Below the pieces are notes generated by a model, which was given only the letters and a program-made list of their open reading frames with translations, had not been told where the DNA came from and did not search any database. A stretch of 64,000 nucleotides of DNA from Nannochloropsis salina CCMP1776 (lineage: Eukaryota; Sar; Eustigmatophyceae; Eustigmatales; Monodopsidaceae): NCBI GenBank assembly GCA_004565275.1, contig SDOX01000021.1, forward strand, positions 1,164,230 to 1,228,229, written 5' to 3'. The position numbers and the translations under genes were made by a program. This document shows positions 30,824 through 40,500 of this stretch, piece after piece. Within the stretch, counting starts at the first letter, position 1. Each line of letters opens with the position of its first letter.

Positions 30824-31937
30824 CAGAGCCTAGACGGCTTTGACACCTGTGTAAAGCCATATGCGTGTAGAAATTCGGTAAAGATTTTATAACTTTCCAA
30901 TGCTGGCCCCGGAAACCATGCAAGCGATGTATTGAAGAAGAAACGCTACGCCGATGGCGGTGCTACTTTATTCCTTCACCAAACTTCCTCGTCGTCACCA
31001 CACATCAATCAAGCGCATGCCCAGTAACCACACATCAATCAAGCGCATGCCCAGTAGATCCAGACACAGACGAATACAGCAATATTGAAAGTACCAACAC
31101 GCATGCGGACCTTGCAGGGCATGCTGCTTCGCACAAGTGTGGCAGAGCCTGGTCACCTTGAGCTTGACGCACGCGTGCGTGTCCGTTGAGACGTTACAGA
31201 ACCGTTGGAGCCGTGAGGTTTTATGTTCCTTGCGCGTGAAACTTTTCCTTGTAAATAGGATTAAAATTGACGTGGGCGTGTAATTGAACGATACATTCTT
31301 TGTTCGATTATTTTTTGGGGTAGAGTTTTACGCGCAAAAACAAGAAGACAATGGTAAAATAATGACACAGTAATTTATATAATACGTATATACCCTTCCG
31401 CAGAGAGAAAATATAGGAACTACGCGGTCACCCGTTGGTATCCTCTCCGCTGAAAAACAAAAAGGCCAAATGCAGCATACAAGTTTCGTCACAACAAATG
31501 GTTTGTTGGTTCCACTTTTTATCTCTCCTCCCCAAGTCATCAGAAGGATACCTTGCAATCACGCATGCCCGTGTTGAAAACTTTCTTCTCTCATTATTTT
31601 GTGAAAAAAATAGCATCTTACGGTTTAGATTTGAAGGCCTTACATCTGAATCGGATGTCTCAATCCACGTTTCGTGGCAACAACCTTTTTGAGGAGAAAA
31701 AATGTCGTGAGAGTGAGCAGAAGCCAAGGTTTTCCTTCCTTTATCAAAGGGTGAGAATGTTCTACACTCATACCTTCGTCGAAAAGACATGCTTAAATTC
31801 TTTTTAAATACAAAACTTAGGCAAGCGACGAGATTGGCAAGGGCCTCGCACCTATTACTTCATCCCATACCAACAGCCCTATCGATCCGCATGTCGTTGC
31901 TTCCTCTTCTAGCGAAATTCTGAGTAGTGTCAATACT
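30824..31937. other. divergent intergenic region with a tandem duplication
   Basis: This 1.1-kb region lies between the RGS-DENN gene (minus) and the putative first exon of the SANT gene (plus). It is AT-rich, especially from 31.2 to 31.7 kb. A 30-bp tandem duplication is listed separately. No gene is recognised. Confidence 0.45.
30997..31056. repeat. 30-bp perfect tandem duplication
   Basis: Two identical, directly adjoining 30-bp copies occupy 30997-31026 and 31027-31056; each begins accacacatcaatcaagc and ends atgcccagta. It is probably a recent replication-slippage product. Confidence 0.9.
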
Positions 31938-34099
31938 ATGGCAAGTAGGAACAAGTATTTCAAGGATGAGGCAACAGGTGAAAGTAAAGAAAATAAATCA
32001 GGAGGGGTGGCCGAAAAGAACCCGGCGAAATACCTTCGGGCCTACCGTCACGAGACCAAGGCTGAAAATGCACTCTATCGGACAAGTCAAAGCGTGATTG
32101 GTGCCCGTCCACCAACGATCGCAACAATAGTAACGGAAACGCACAAATTTCCTCAGCCTTTCAGCAAGTCTTTGGGATCACTATCGTACAGAAATCAGGT
32201 ATGTATTTGGCGTGTGGAGTGGGACTGCGGCGCGGAAGGCCTTGCACATTCCGCATTGCACTTATAAAGATCTGTTTTGTTGTGTTTGAGGGTCCTGAGA
32301 GGTGTGCTCATCGTTTTTATTCTCCATCTCCTTCCATATTTTTAGAGTCTCAACACTACCATTTCTCGCTCCAAGGTCCATCACAGTTTGGATCCTCAGT
32401 TCTAAATTTTTATTACTGTGACAGATTCGTGATTGATTCTGAAATGGAAGGTCGTGGAAAGTACTTTCTTATTTTTGTCGCTGCTCCGGATCTTTATCTA
32501 GGGAGATGATTTACGTAATGGTGATGTAGAGAACGCTAAGACTGTGTCTGAATGGTCTTTCAAACATTCTTCTAAACAAAAAAAATGATTTATAAGTACC
32601 TAAGCGTCACAAACAATCAAATGTTCAATTGTTTGTGCGGGAGGGGGAAAGAGCAGAGGAGGTTAATGTGGGCCGACTACCGTCAGGCCTGATCTGGCAC
32701 ATGTGAGACGACAAAACGTTTATTTATGCCCTCTCGCGCACGAACACAATTCCTACAAGCAGCTGTGTCGTCCAGGATCTTACGGCACAATTTCCATGTC
32801 CATGTTTCCAAGCAAGGACTTGCATGCCTCCCCGCTGTAACGCCCACTGTTTCCTCGCTCCTTTCTTCAGCGACGCCCGCCGTCCCTCCCCCCTGTGAGA
32901 AAGGGAGACATAAAAGCCAGTGCTTTTGCCCCCTTGTAGCCCCAGTTGGCATGAAAAAGGTTGAAAAGGGATTTGAGAGACTTTTTGGTCCGATAATCGG
33001 CTTTGCTGCTCCTTCCAGTCTTAGCTGAAGGCTTCTAGTGGGTATAAATTTGCGCTTCCCCCATTATTTTATGCTCACAATTCTTGCTTACCAGATCCCC
33101 CCCCTTCCCTGCCTCGTTCAACACTTTCTCGAGTCCGCAGGTACACCTGGTATCTCTCCTTTTGAACTTAGGATAGATCAGATTGAATCTTATGTATCTG
33201 TCTCGTCTCACTCACAAATCTAGGGAGACAGAGCCGAATTCGCAAGTGGTGGCGGCATGACGACTACTATGGAGAGTGACGGGGGTAGCGTTATGATGGA
33301 AGACATACAGGAGAACGACAAGGTAAGCAAGGCCTTCCTCGCGACTTAAATACTTGAATGAAAAACTCGCTTACATGTGCCCCCTTGACCGCAGCAATCG
33401 GAATTGAAACCTGGCATAATGGGAGTGCGAGGAAGCCTCAGGAGTCGAAGACGTGAGGGGGAAGAGGATGTGGATAGCAACGCGAATAACAACAGCAACG
33501 CAAGCGTTAATACTACGATCATAAATGCGGGACATAATGACAAGGAGTCGGTAGGGCGTAGCAGCGCGCGGATAAAAAATAGTGCGGAACGAGACAGCAC
33601 ATCTAGTGGTCCTACTGGCAACACGACAAGCACGAGCGCAGGCAGCAACAAACGCAGCAAAATAGAAGGTGCCGGTAGTGGTGGGGGGAAAGGGAAGCCG
33701 GTGGAACGTTGGCGGGCGCAAAGAATGGCGGAGGACTACGTGAATCTCGTCGGGGATCTCATGTACCCCAAAGTTTCTTTTGGGCCTTATGGCTATGACA
33801 TGGCCAAAGGGGAAATCCCGTTGGAAAGACCGAACACCTTGGGCGTTCTGATGTGCCCTGCACGACGACGGACGGTGATGGAGCACTGGAGCCCTTTCGA
33901 GGTGGCGTGCTTCGAAGGTGCCATTGTCTTGGTGGGTAAGAACTTTTATGAGATCTCCAAATTGCTTCCGAGCAAATCCACGAAGGAGTGCATTGAGTTT
34001 TACTACGTCTGGAAGATGACCAGCCACTACCAGCAGTGGAAGCGAAGTTTTGAGCCCCTGGACCCCCATCCGTTCTCGATTTTGCCTCCGGACGAGTGA
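31938..34099 (+). CDS. SANT-domain nuclear protein (co-repressor/chromatin type)
   Basis: The secure part is the last exon (33395-34099), entered through gaccgcag|caatcg. It is preceded by an exon containing ATG 33257 and ending 33322 (gacaag|gtaagc, phase 0). Residues near the C-terminus form a SANT domain: MEHWSPFEVACFEGAIVLVG, then FYEISKLLPSKSTKECIEFY and YVWKMTSHYQQWKR. This resembles SANT domains of RCOR, MIER and related histone-deacetylase complex subunits. The middle is basic with Ser/Asn-rich low complexity (RGSLRSRRREGEED). A further upstream exon, 31938-32198, can be joined in phase 0 to 33224 (aaatcag|gtatgt to aaatctag|gga), giving about 354 residues, but that intron would be 1,025 bp, long for this region. 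If rejected, the protein starts at 33257 with about 256 residues. No ELM2 domain is clear. Confidence 0.7.
32608..32637. repeat. 10-bp inverted repeat with 10-nt loop
   Basis: The arms cacaaacaat (32608-32617) and attgtttgtg (32628-32637) are perfect reverse complements. They lie inside the putative long first intron of the SANT gene. No transposon ends surround them. Confidence 0.6.
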
Positions 34100-34492
34100 G
34101 AAAGTTTCAGGGGGGTGCAATCTGGGCAAGAGAGAATGGAGGCGCAAAACATGTGGGTGGACGACAGGCCAATTTGTACATTCAAAATGTTAGATCGAGT
34201 GACGAAAAGATCACGATTAATGAAAAAAGAGGTAAAGCGGTCAGAGGTAGTCTCTACAATGACTAAGAGACGGGTGAGGACGAGACGAGGGGGTAACAAA
34301 AGAGCATCTGTCTTTGTGTGAGGGACGGAGAAAGATGAGAGCGTACATGCGACAGACTGGAGGGGAGGCAGTTCTGACGGATGAGTGGAAGCTGTATTTA
34401 AAAAAGCTACGGAAAGCAGAAACACTTCCAGCGAATATTGTGCGATGTCATCCCACGTCCTTGATGGCAAGATCCTTTTCTATGTATTCTTT
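34100..34492. other. gene-free stretch between convergent genes
   Basis: This 393-bp stretch separates the SANT gene from the minus-strand GlcG/HbpS-like gene. It is probably overlapping 3' untranslated sequence; no other feature is seen. Confidence 0.45.
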
Positions 34493-35080
34493 TCATTTCT
34501 CCTTCAGTGAATGGCAGACCGGCTCGGTAAACATGCCTTCTAGATTAGCTGCCTCTACACCTGCGAGTGCACAGTATTCGTCCTCGTCCGCGCTGGCGCC
34601 ACTGACTCCCACCGCCCCCACAACCTTCCCTTCCCTTTCTCTGATGACAATACCACCGGGGAAAGGAGCCATCTGGCGCAAGTAGGAAAAGCAGAAGGTC
34701 GAAGCATGGCACAAAGGAGGAGAGAGAAAAGTAAGCCTCAAATGTGCACAGAAATCGAGAATCATTCACTAAACATCGAAACTTACCTGGCCACCAGTCA
34801 CATCTATCATGCCCAGCATTTGACAATACTTAGTTGGGTCCTTGGCAATCGTGTATTTGTCCCGAAAAGCACGCGTGGATACACCCAGCGAAACACAAGT
34901 AAAAGCTTTAGCATGCGCAAATTTGGGGAAAGCTGCGGGGGCACAATCGTCCATACGCTGCATTGCTATAGGATGTCCGGCCGGATCCATCACTACTATC
35001 GTGATAGGGGCGAAGCCCTTTGTAAGGCATGCAGCGACTGCATTTTCGCAAATTTGGACCGCTTGTGCCAGCGACAACAT
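34493..35080 (-). CDS. GlcG/HbpS-like (Haem_degrading family) protein
   Basis: Two minus-strand exons, 35080-34787 and 34672-34493, join in phase 0 across a 114-bp intron (donor gccag|gtaagt, acceptor cgccag|atg) and give 157 residues, a usual size for the family. The start MLSLAQAVQICENAVAACL, then ITIVVMDPAGHPIAMQRMDD, match the GlcG/HbpS pattern. The second exon supplies the conserved Gly-rich strand FPGGIVIREREGKVVGAVGV followed by GASADEDEYCALAGVEA. Known relatives bind haem or cobalamin, or belong to glycolate or diol operons in bacteria. There is no signal peptide, so a cytosolic location is expected. The family is mostly bacterial, but the intron shows the gene is at home in this genome. 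It is divergent from the methyltransferase gene, with 237 bp between starts. Biochemical role unknown. Confidence 0.85.
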
Positions 35081-35317
35081 AATTGTTAACGATTACTTTT
35101 CCTTCCACTGGAAAGAAAGAGCCGTGAGGATGGATGGTGCCTACATGTTAGACGTTTGCGTTTTGGATGTTCAACAGATCGGGTCGTTTCGTAGCCGAGC
35201 ATCGTTCGTCCAAAAGAAAAATTGAGAGGAAAACAGCGAGGGCTCACTTTTTTTCCATGATAAAACGACGCATGTTTTCACATTTTCTTCCTCGGACAAC
35301 CCCTTCCTAGTGGCTGC

Positions 35318-36268
35318 ATGCGGTCTGCCGTGCGTGAATTCTCAACGCGGCGGCTCCTAATACCGAAGCCGGTGCGCAGACAAGGGAGGAGGTTTTTCAT
35401 GAACATCAGCAAGCACAGTCCTGCATTGAATCGTCCCATGATAGCCAAAGGCGACCCATTTGGTCGCCCTGCACAGGCCGAGGGCTACTCAGCATTTCGT
35501 CCGAATTATCCCGACGCGTTGATGGCAGGTGTGGAGGTCATTCTTCGTGCACAGGGGTGTATGGATAGTAGGGCAAAGGATGGGAGTATGCTAGTCGATA
35601 TTTGTACTGGCTCGGGGCAAGTATTAAGGAAACTAGCAAGGTATTTCGAACACGCCAAGGGTGTTGATCAAAGCGCTGCCCAATTGACGAACGCAACCAA
35701 AGGATCCAACGTTGAATATTTGCAGGCGGATGCACTTTCAGTTCCTTTGCCAGATGGCAGCGCATCGGTGGTAACATGCGCTCAAGCAATGCACTGGTTG
35801 GATATTCCAACCTTTCTGAGAGGCGTTGATAGGCTCCTCCGCCCGGAAGGAGTCTTGGTCGTACTTGGGTATCCGAGAAGTCACATTCCTAAGATGCCAC
35901 AGGCCGACGCAGCCATGATCGAATGGTACGCGTCACTGGACGACGTCTGGGATTGCGATCGGGCCCTGCTGGACATGGAGTTTGCGGGGACAGACTACAC
36001 TCCCTTCGTCCAATTTAGCAAGCAGAAGGTGGAAGAGACGCACATGATGAGTGTGGAGCATTTGGTCGGTTATTTGGACACCTGGTCGTCCTTCAGGACG
36101 TGGAAGGAGAACCACCCAGACGTGAATCCAGACACATTGCAGGTGCTGAGCGCGCGCTTGCAGGCGGCTCTCGCGGCAGAGGGAGAGGGCAGGACCCTGT
36201 TACCTGTGGAATTCTCTTTTTTTGCCATCTTCTTGCGGCGTCCTGGGGATGGTAGAGCATCGAAGTGA
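35318..36268 (+). CDS. SAM-dependent methyltransferase (type 11/Crg1-like)
   Basis: A single exon encodes 316 residues. The class-I methyltransferase core starts near residue 87 with motif I LVDICTGSGQVL, followed by the acidic end of strand 2 (AKGVDQSAAQ), motif II-like VEYLQADALSVPLPDGSAS and the post-I segment VVTCAQAMHWLD. The last is typical of the trans-aconitate/Crg1-like methyltransferases and their UbiE neighbours. The segment AQAEGYSAFRPNYPDAL just before the core is also usual for this group. The N-terminal 40 residues are Arg-rich with almost no acids (STRRLLIPKPVRRQGRRFF), fitting a mitochondrial presequence. An internal Met (MNISKHS) could give a shorter form. The methyl acceptor cannot be told from sequence. 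Confidence 0.85.
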   Translation: MRSAVREFSTRRLLIPKPVRRQGRRFFMNISKHSPALNRPMIAKGDPFGRPAQAEGYSAFRPNYPDALMAGVEVILRAQGCMDSRAKDGSMLVDICTGSGQVLRKLARYFEHAKGVDQSAAQLTNATKGSNVEYLQADALSVPLPDGSASVVTCAQAMHWLDIPTFLRGVDRLLRPEGVLVVLGYPRSHIPKMPQADAAMIEWYASLDDVWDCDRALLDMEFAGTDYTPFVQFSKQKVEETHMMSVEHLVGYLDTWSSFRTWKENHPDVNPDTLQVLSARLQAALAAEGEGRTLLPVEFSFFAIFLRRPGDGRASK

Positions 36269-36496
36269 GGAGAACGTCGCACAGTTTTGAGGCCCATTGG
36301 TGTGTGTCTGTACACGGGAAAGAAATATTTGATTGATGGTGATATCGCTACTTATGGCTGCCGCGTGTACAACTGATGGCAGGAAGACACTTTCTCTGGT
36401 TTCTTTGCAAAATTACCCTCTGACCCATAGCGCAGGAAAATATCGTACGCGTAAAAAACGCGCCTTGCATTCCTCCAATGCTGCATTTAAAACCAG

Positions 36497-37192
36497 CTAC
36501 CCTTTTCTCTGCCTCCCCGCTGTACGCCCCCTGCCAGCTGCCCTCCCACCGCCCGGTGCCTCTCCCCTCCCACGCCCACCTCTCTTATCACCACCTCTTC
36601 CCCCCCGTTTGCCCATCGTCGCTCTCTGAATGGTCCCCCTGTTCAAAAATAAAGTGCCGCCTTTCATCTTCCCGAGTACAGGGTAAGGCGTCTCACCGAT
36701 CTTACCGCTACTGTCATGCTTCCGTCTACCGCCATCGTCTAGAATCTGGTTTGCAAGTGCTGCAGCAGATTGCCGCTTTTTTGCCACGACCACACCCGAT
36801 TCGCGAATGTCATTGTCCCGGCGTGCATCACGTTGCTTTGCTTTTGCACGTTTACCCATCAGAATATTGAATGGAGTCTTGATGGCCGCGGGTGCTTTGC
36901 CTCCCAACTCGACAATCCGACGTGCATCGTAGGCTTTTTTCTCGTAGCCCGTCAATTGCATGGCTCCGAGATCCATCACGCTCTTCCACATCTTCTTAAA
37001 CTCTGCCCGTTCTGCCGCGTTGTTGCCATTAGACAAAGCGCCACCTGAGCGGGCGCGTTTATATGAACCATTGGCTGCCTCATCTTGTCGCTCTCCTTGC
37101 TCCCGTTGAAGCTGCAATTTGTACTCGTAAGGGGAGGGTATTGAGGGCGCAACAACCACTTGAACAGGCGGACGAGGACGCTTACCAGCCAT
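36497..37192 (-). CDS. C1orf131/DUF4602-like nucleolar protein
   Basis: A single minus-strand exon encodes 231 residues. It is strongly basic and mostly disordered-looking. The conserved DUF4602 patch is at about 75-115: DLGAMQLTGYEKKAYDARRI then LGGKAPAAIKTPFNILMGKR, matching the TGY...LG..PP....NYK.LM.K pattern of human C1orf131, a factor of the small-subunit processome. The C-terminus is a Gly/Arg repeat tail (RGGRGGDKRGGRGRG), typical of nucleolar RNA-binding proteins. The start is divergent from the separase gene 340 bp away. The family call rests on one short conserved block, so moderate certainty is given; the nucleolar role is inferred from the family and the RGG tail. Confidence 0.72.
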   Translation of the reverse strand: MAGKRPRPPVQVVVAPSIPSPYEYKLQLQREQGERQDEAANGSYKRARSGGALSNGNNAAERAEFKKMWKSVMDLGAMQLTGYEKKAYDARRIVELGGKAPAAIKTPFNILMGKRAKAKQRDARRDNDIRESGVVVAKKRQSAAALANQILDDGGRRKHDSSGKIGETPYPVLGKMKGGTLFLNRGTIQRATMGKRGGRGGDKRGGRGRGEAPGGGRAAGRGRTAGRQRKG

Positions 37193-37532
37193 GATGTACC
37201 TTCTCTGTGTGTAGGTGCGTGCAGTTGCGTTATGGTGCGCCTTGTGTGCAGTAAAAAAAGACGCGATCGAGGTCTACAACGTACGTCCACGGGCTGGCGC
37301 CAGATGCTGCCCAAGGGAGGGAGGGAAAATAAAATATGAACTTGAGCGCGAGCACGCTGGCACTCGGGAAAGGGTGCACTTCTGGGATGGACACCAGTAG
37401 GAAGTTTGCATGTGGCTTGATTGCAGGCGCTCGTATGCTTGCGCATGTATTGGGATATTCGCCATGTCATTTTTCATGTCCCATCATTGTTAGTTATCCT
37501 CACTGTCAACACCCCTATACGTGCCACAGGCC
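37193..37532. other. divergent promoter region of DUF4602-like and separase genes
   Basis: 340 bp between the two start codons. No coding sequence is supported. The sequence just before the separase ATG (gtgccacag|gcc) could be an intron acceptor, so a non-coding first exon for separase is possible. Confidence 0.45.
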
Positions 37533-40500
37533 ATGTCTGCCGAAGCCCATCTAGACATAAAGGGAGGCGCCGAAGAGCTCCTCGTCGTTGTGAGCAAATC
37601 AAAGTACATTGAGACCCTGGCCCTATCATCTAAAGACCATTGGGACACATTTTTGGCATGTGTCCGTCAAGTGACTACTGCGGAAACGGCCACCAGCAGT
37701 AAGGAGGCAAAGCAAGGAATTCGTGCTCTTCTCAAAGTTAGTCAGCTATGTCTGCAAAAACTGGCCAGCATGGCTATGACATTAAAAGAGTCATCTTCAA
37801 AAGGAAATGTAGAACGATTTTCCATCGTCCTCTACCGCGCAATATCAGTGATGGTGCACGCTCTGGAACCCCGAGTCGCAGGAAGCTGTGGTGAGACTCC
37901 ATCAATCCAATACATAGCGGCGGGTGGTAAGCTAGGTTTTGAGAAAATTTTGTACCATGCTATCGCACGAGGTACGGAATTGGGACAGCATCGTGATGTC
38001 CAGGCTTTCACGCGCATGCTCGCAAGAAGGGTAAAGCTGATAGCGGGGGAAAGCGCAGCGGACGGCTGCGGGACTGTCGCAGAGAGCTCCATTTTGGGGG
38101 TGAAAGAAGACGAATGGAACGGAAAAGGTACTGTCCGTAATCCACTCGCCACGAAGAGGAATGAAAAATTGCAATCCTCCAATAGCCAGGGTAAAAAAAG
38201 CATACACACCAGTGGCACAGACCCGGCCGCCCCTGTCTCCTGCCAATCCACACCTCGTTCTGCCGCCCCTGACCGCAATGAGGACAAATTGTCGAATTAT
38301 AGAGTTGATTATGGCTTTGGTCGTCCCACGCACACCTGCGACTCCACATTGATCAGCACGGTGTGTGGAGCATCCATAAATGGCTTGCGGTCAACGGTGG
38401 AGAACTTCGCAGCCAAGGCGGCTCCGGGCACGCCGTTGGACAAGGATGAATATCAACCTGGCCGAGAATGCACGGGGGACAGAGCGATGGGAGCCCATGA
38501 CTTCGCCATACAAGTAGAGGAAATCATCTGGGAGTGCTTGCCATGGATCAAGGCACTCAGAAGTCGGGGCAGCGTCAGCAAAGAAAGAGGTGGCGAGGGT
38601 GCGGGGGAGGAGGCGACTTTAGCATCTAGAGACATGGACATGGCCGACGAATATTCGGAACGCCTCTACCACGCAGTGCAGAAAGCAGGGGTCACGCTGG
38701 ATAGGATCGGTCCGCGCGGGGGGGGGGGGTTGGAAGGGAGAGGAGGCAATTACCAGGACGCTTTCCGCCTTCGGTCCCGGCTCGTGTCCTTGGCAGCAGA
38801 AACCGGCGTCCCGTCAGTACAGGCGTTCATTCCTCAACTATGGCGGGTTGGAGTCTTTTATGAGAAAGCTGCGGTGGCCACAGCGGCGCCCAAAGGAGCA
38901 AGGCAGGGTAAAAAAGGATCAGAGAATGAAGCTGCCGTGTCTAGTTCGAGAGCGCTATTGCTGGACGTCCTGGGGCTGTACGAACACGCAGCCCAACGCT
39001 TGCTTTTCGGCCAACAAACAGGAAGCAAGGAACGGGCAGCGAACAGGGTGGCTGCAATGCGGGCGGACGGGCTCAGAAGGGAAGGCGAGGACAGCTGCGC
39101 GCTTTCCTCTTTTCCTTCTTCCTCCCCTCCCCCTCCTCCCTCTTCTTGGGCCCTTCATGTGGAAGTCTTGGACTGGCTCCGCCACTACACCACCTTGTGT
39201 CTGAAAGTGGAAGAGCCTGAGCGGGCCGTGAATCTCCTGCAGGAAGCTAGCCAACGGTGCCGCAGCAGTGGTGAGAAAGGTCAGGGAAGCGTGAAGAGGT
39301 ACGGGCCAGGGCCAATGGAAGACACAGGCCTGCTCCTTAGTTTATCCCGCGGGATTTTGCGAGTGATCGCAGCTACTGTATGTTTGCAGCAGCAGCAGCA
39401 GCAGCAGCAGTTAGAATTGTCCCCGTTGAAAGCGAATTGCTCGAAGAGCAAGCGAGATAAAAGTATCGGACAGGGTAAGCGCACCAGGCGCAGGAATGAC
39501 GGCGGAATGAAAGTAGCCCTTGATCTGATGGCCGCGGCATTGACAGACATTGCTAGCGCCAAGTCCCCCTTATCCATTAGCCCCAACGGCGACAACAACA
39601 AAGGCAAAGGAGAAAGGAAGGGTGCAGAAAAGGGAATTAGAGCGGAGGCACACGAAAGCCTCCCTGTAAGATGCAAAGCTCACCTGGTCCGCACTTGGCG
39701 GGCTTTGGCTCGCTTGCCCGCTGTGCTTCCCTCAATTGTCATGGCTGATTCGTACCTTTCTGAGCCAGTGACTGGTCAAGTGCTTATACGAGCTTACATG
39801 GCTTTGGCTGACACCGCGCGTATTCTCCTGTTTTGGGATCAGAAATCCTGCGACAAATCCATCCGAACCAATTTAAGTACCAAGAGCAATCCAGATCCCA
39901 ACCTCAAAGCCACTTTCCTCGAAGGCCTCCTTCGGGCAGCATTATTGCTTATAAACCTCTTCGTGGACAACACCAGCAGCGATTGCGTCATTCCTTCATT
40001 GCCCTCACTTCGACCTCTCCCGTCCTGGTTAGGGTTAACGCGTGACTGCGACGACCCTGCGTTGGTGGCCATGGCGTGTCTACGGCATGCCGAGGATGCC
40101 ATCAACAGAAATGAAACAGGCAAAAGCAGCAACAGCAATCAAATACAACGAAGATTGGGCTCCGCATTCTTCTCCTTGGGGCGTGCTCTCGTCAACTCGT
40201 CGTCCCCTACTGCTCGTTCGGATACACCAAAGGAAAAGCGGCGCTCGCGTCTGCTGTTGGGGCTAGGGCCGCTGGCACGAGGATGCCGGCTTCTCGAAAA
40301 AGAATGCTCTATGAGCACTTCTCCATCTATATCCCCCGCGTCCCCCGAGCCACAGCGTCAAAATCCATTTCAGCAGCTTCAAATCGACATGCGATATGCA
40401 ACGCTAGCAGCCGCCTTCAAAGACGTTGGTGCTGGGCGTATGGCTATGCGGGTAGCTGTCCACACCTTGTCTTTGATGTATCAGCATTGTTCCATCTCCG

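Noticed and set aside
33371-34147. 258-codon minus-strand open frame
   Set aside because: Antisense to the SANT-domain exon; the SANT match on the plus strand decides the coding strand.
37521-37532. GTG start four codons upstream for separase
   Set aside because: Nuclear genes rarely start at GTG, and an ATG lies at 37533; the upstream bases also look like a splice acceptor.
38718-38727. Run of ten G in the separase gene, a possible sequencing artefact
   Set aside because: The reading frame is open on both sides of the run in the same frame, so the run length appears correct.
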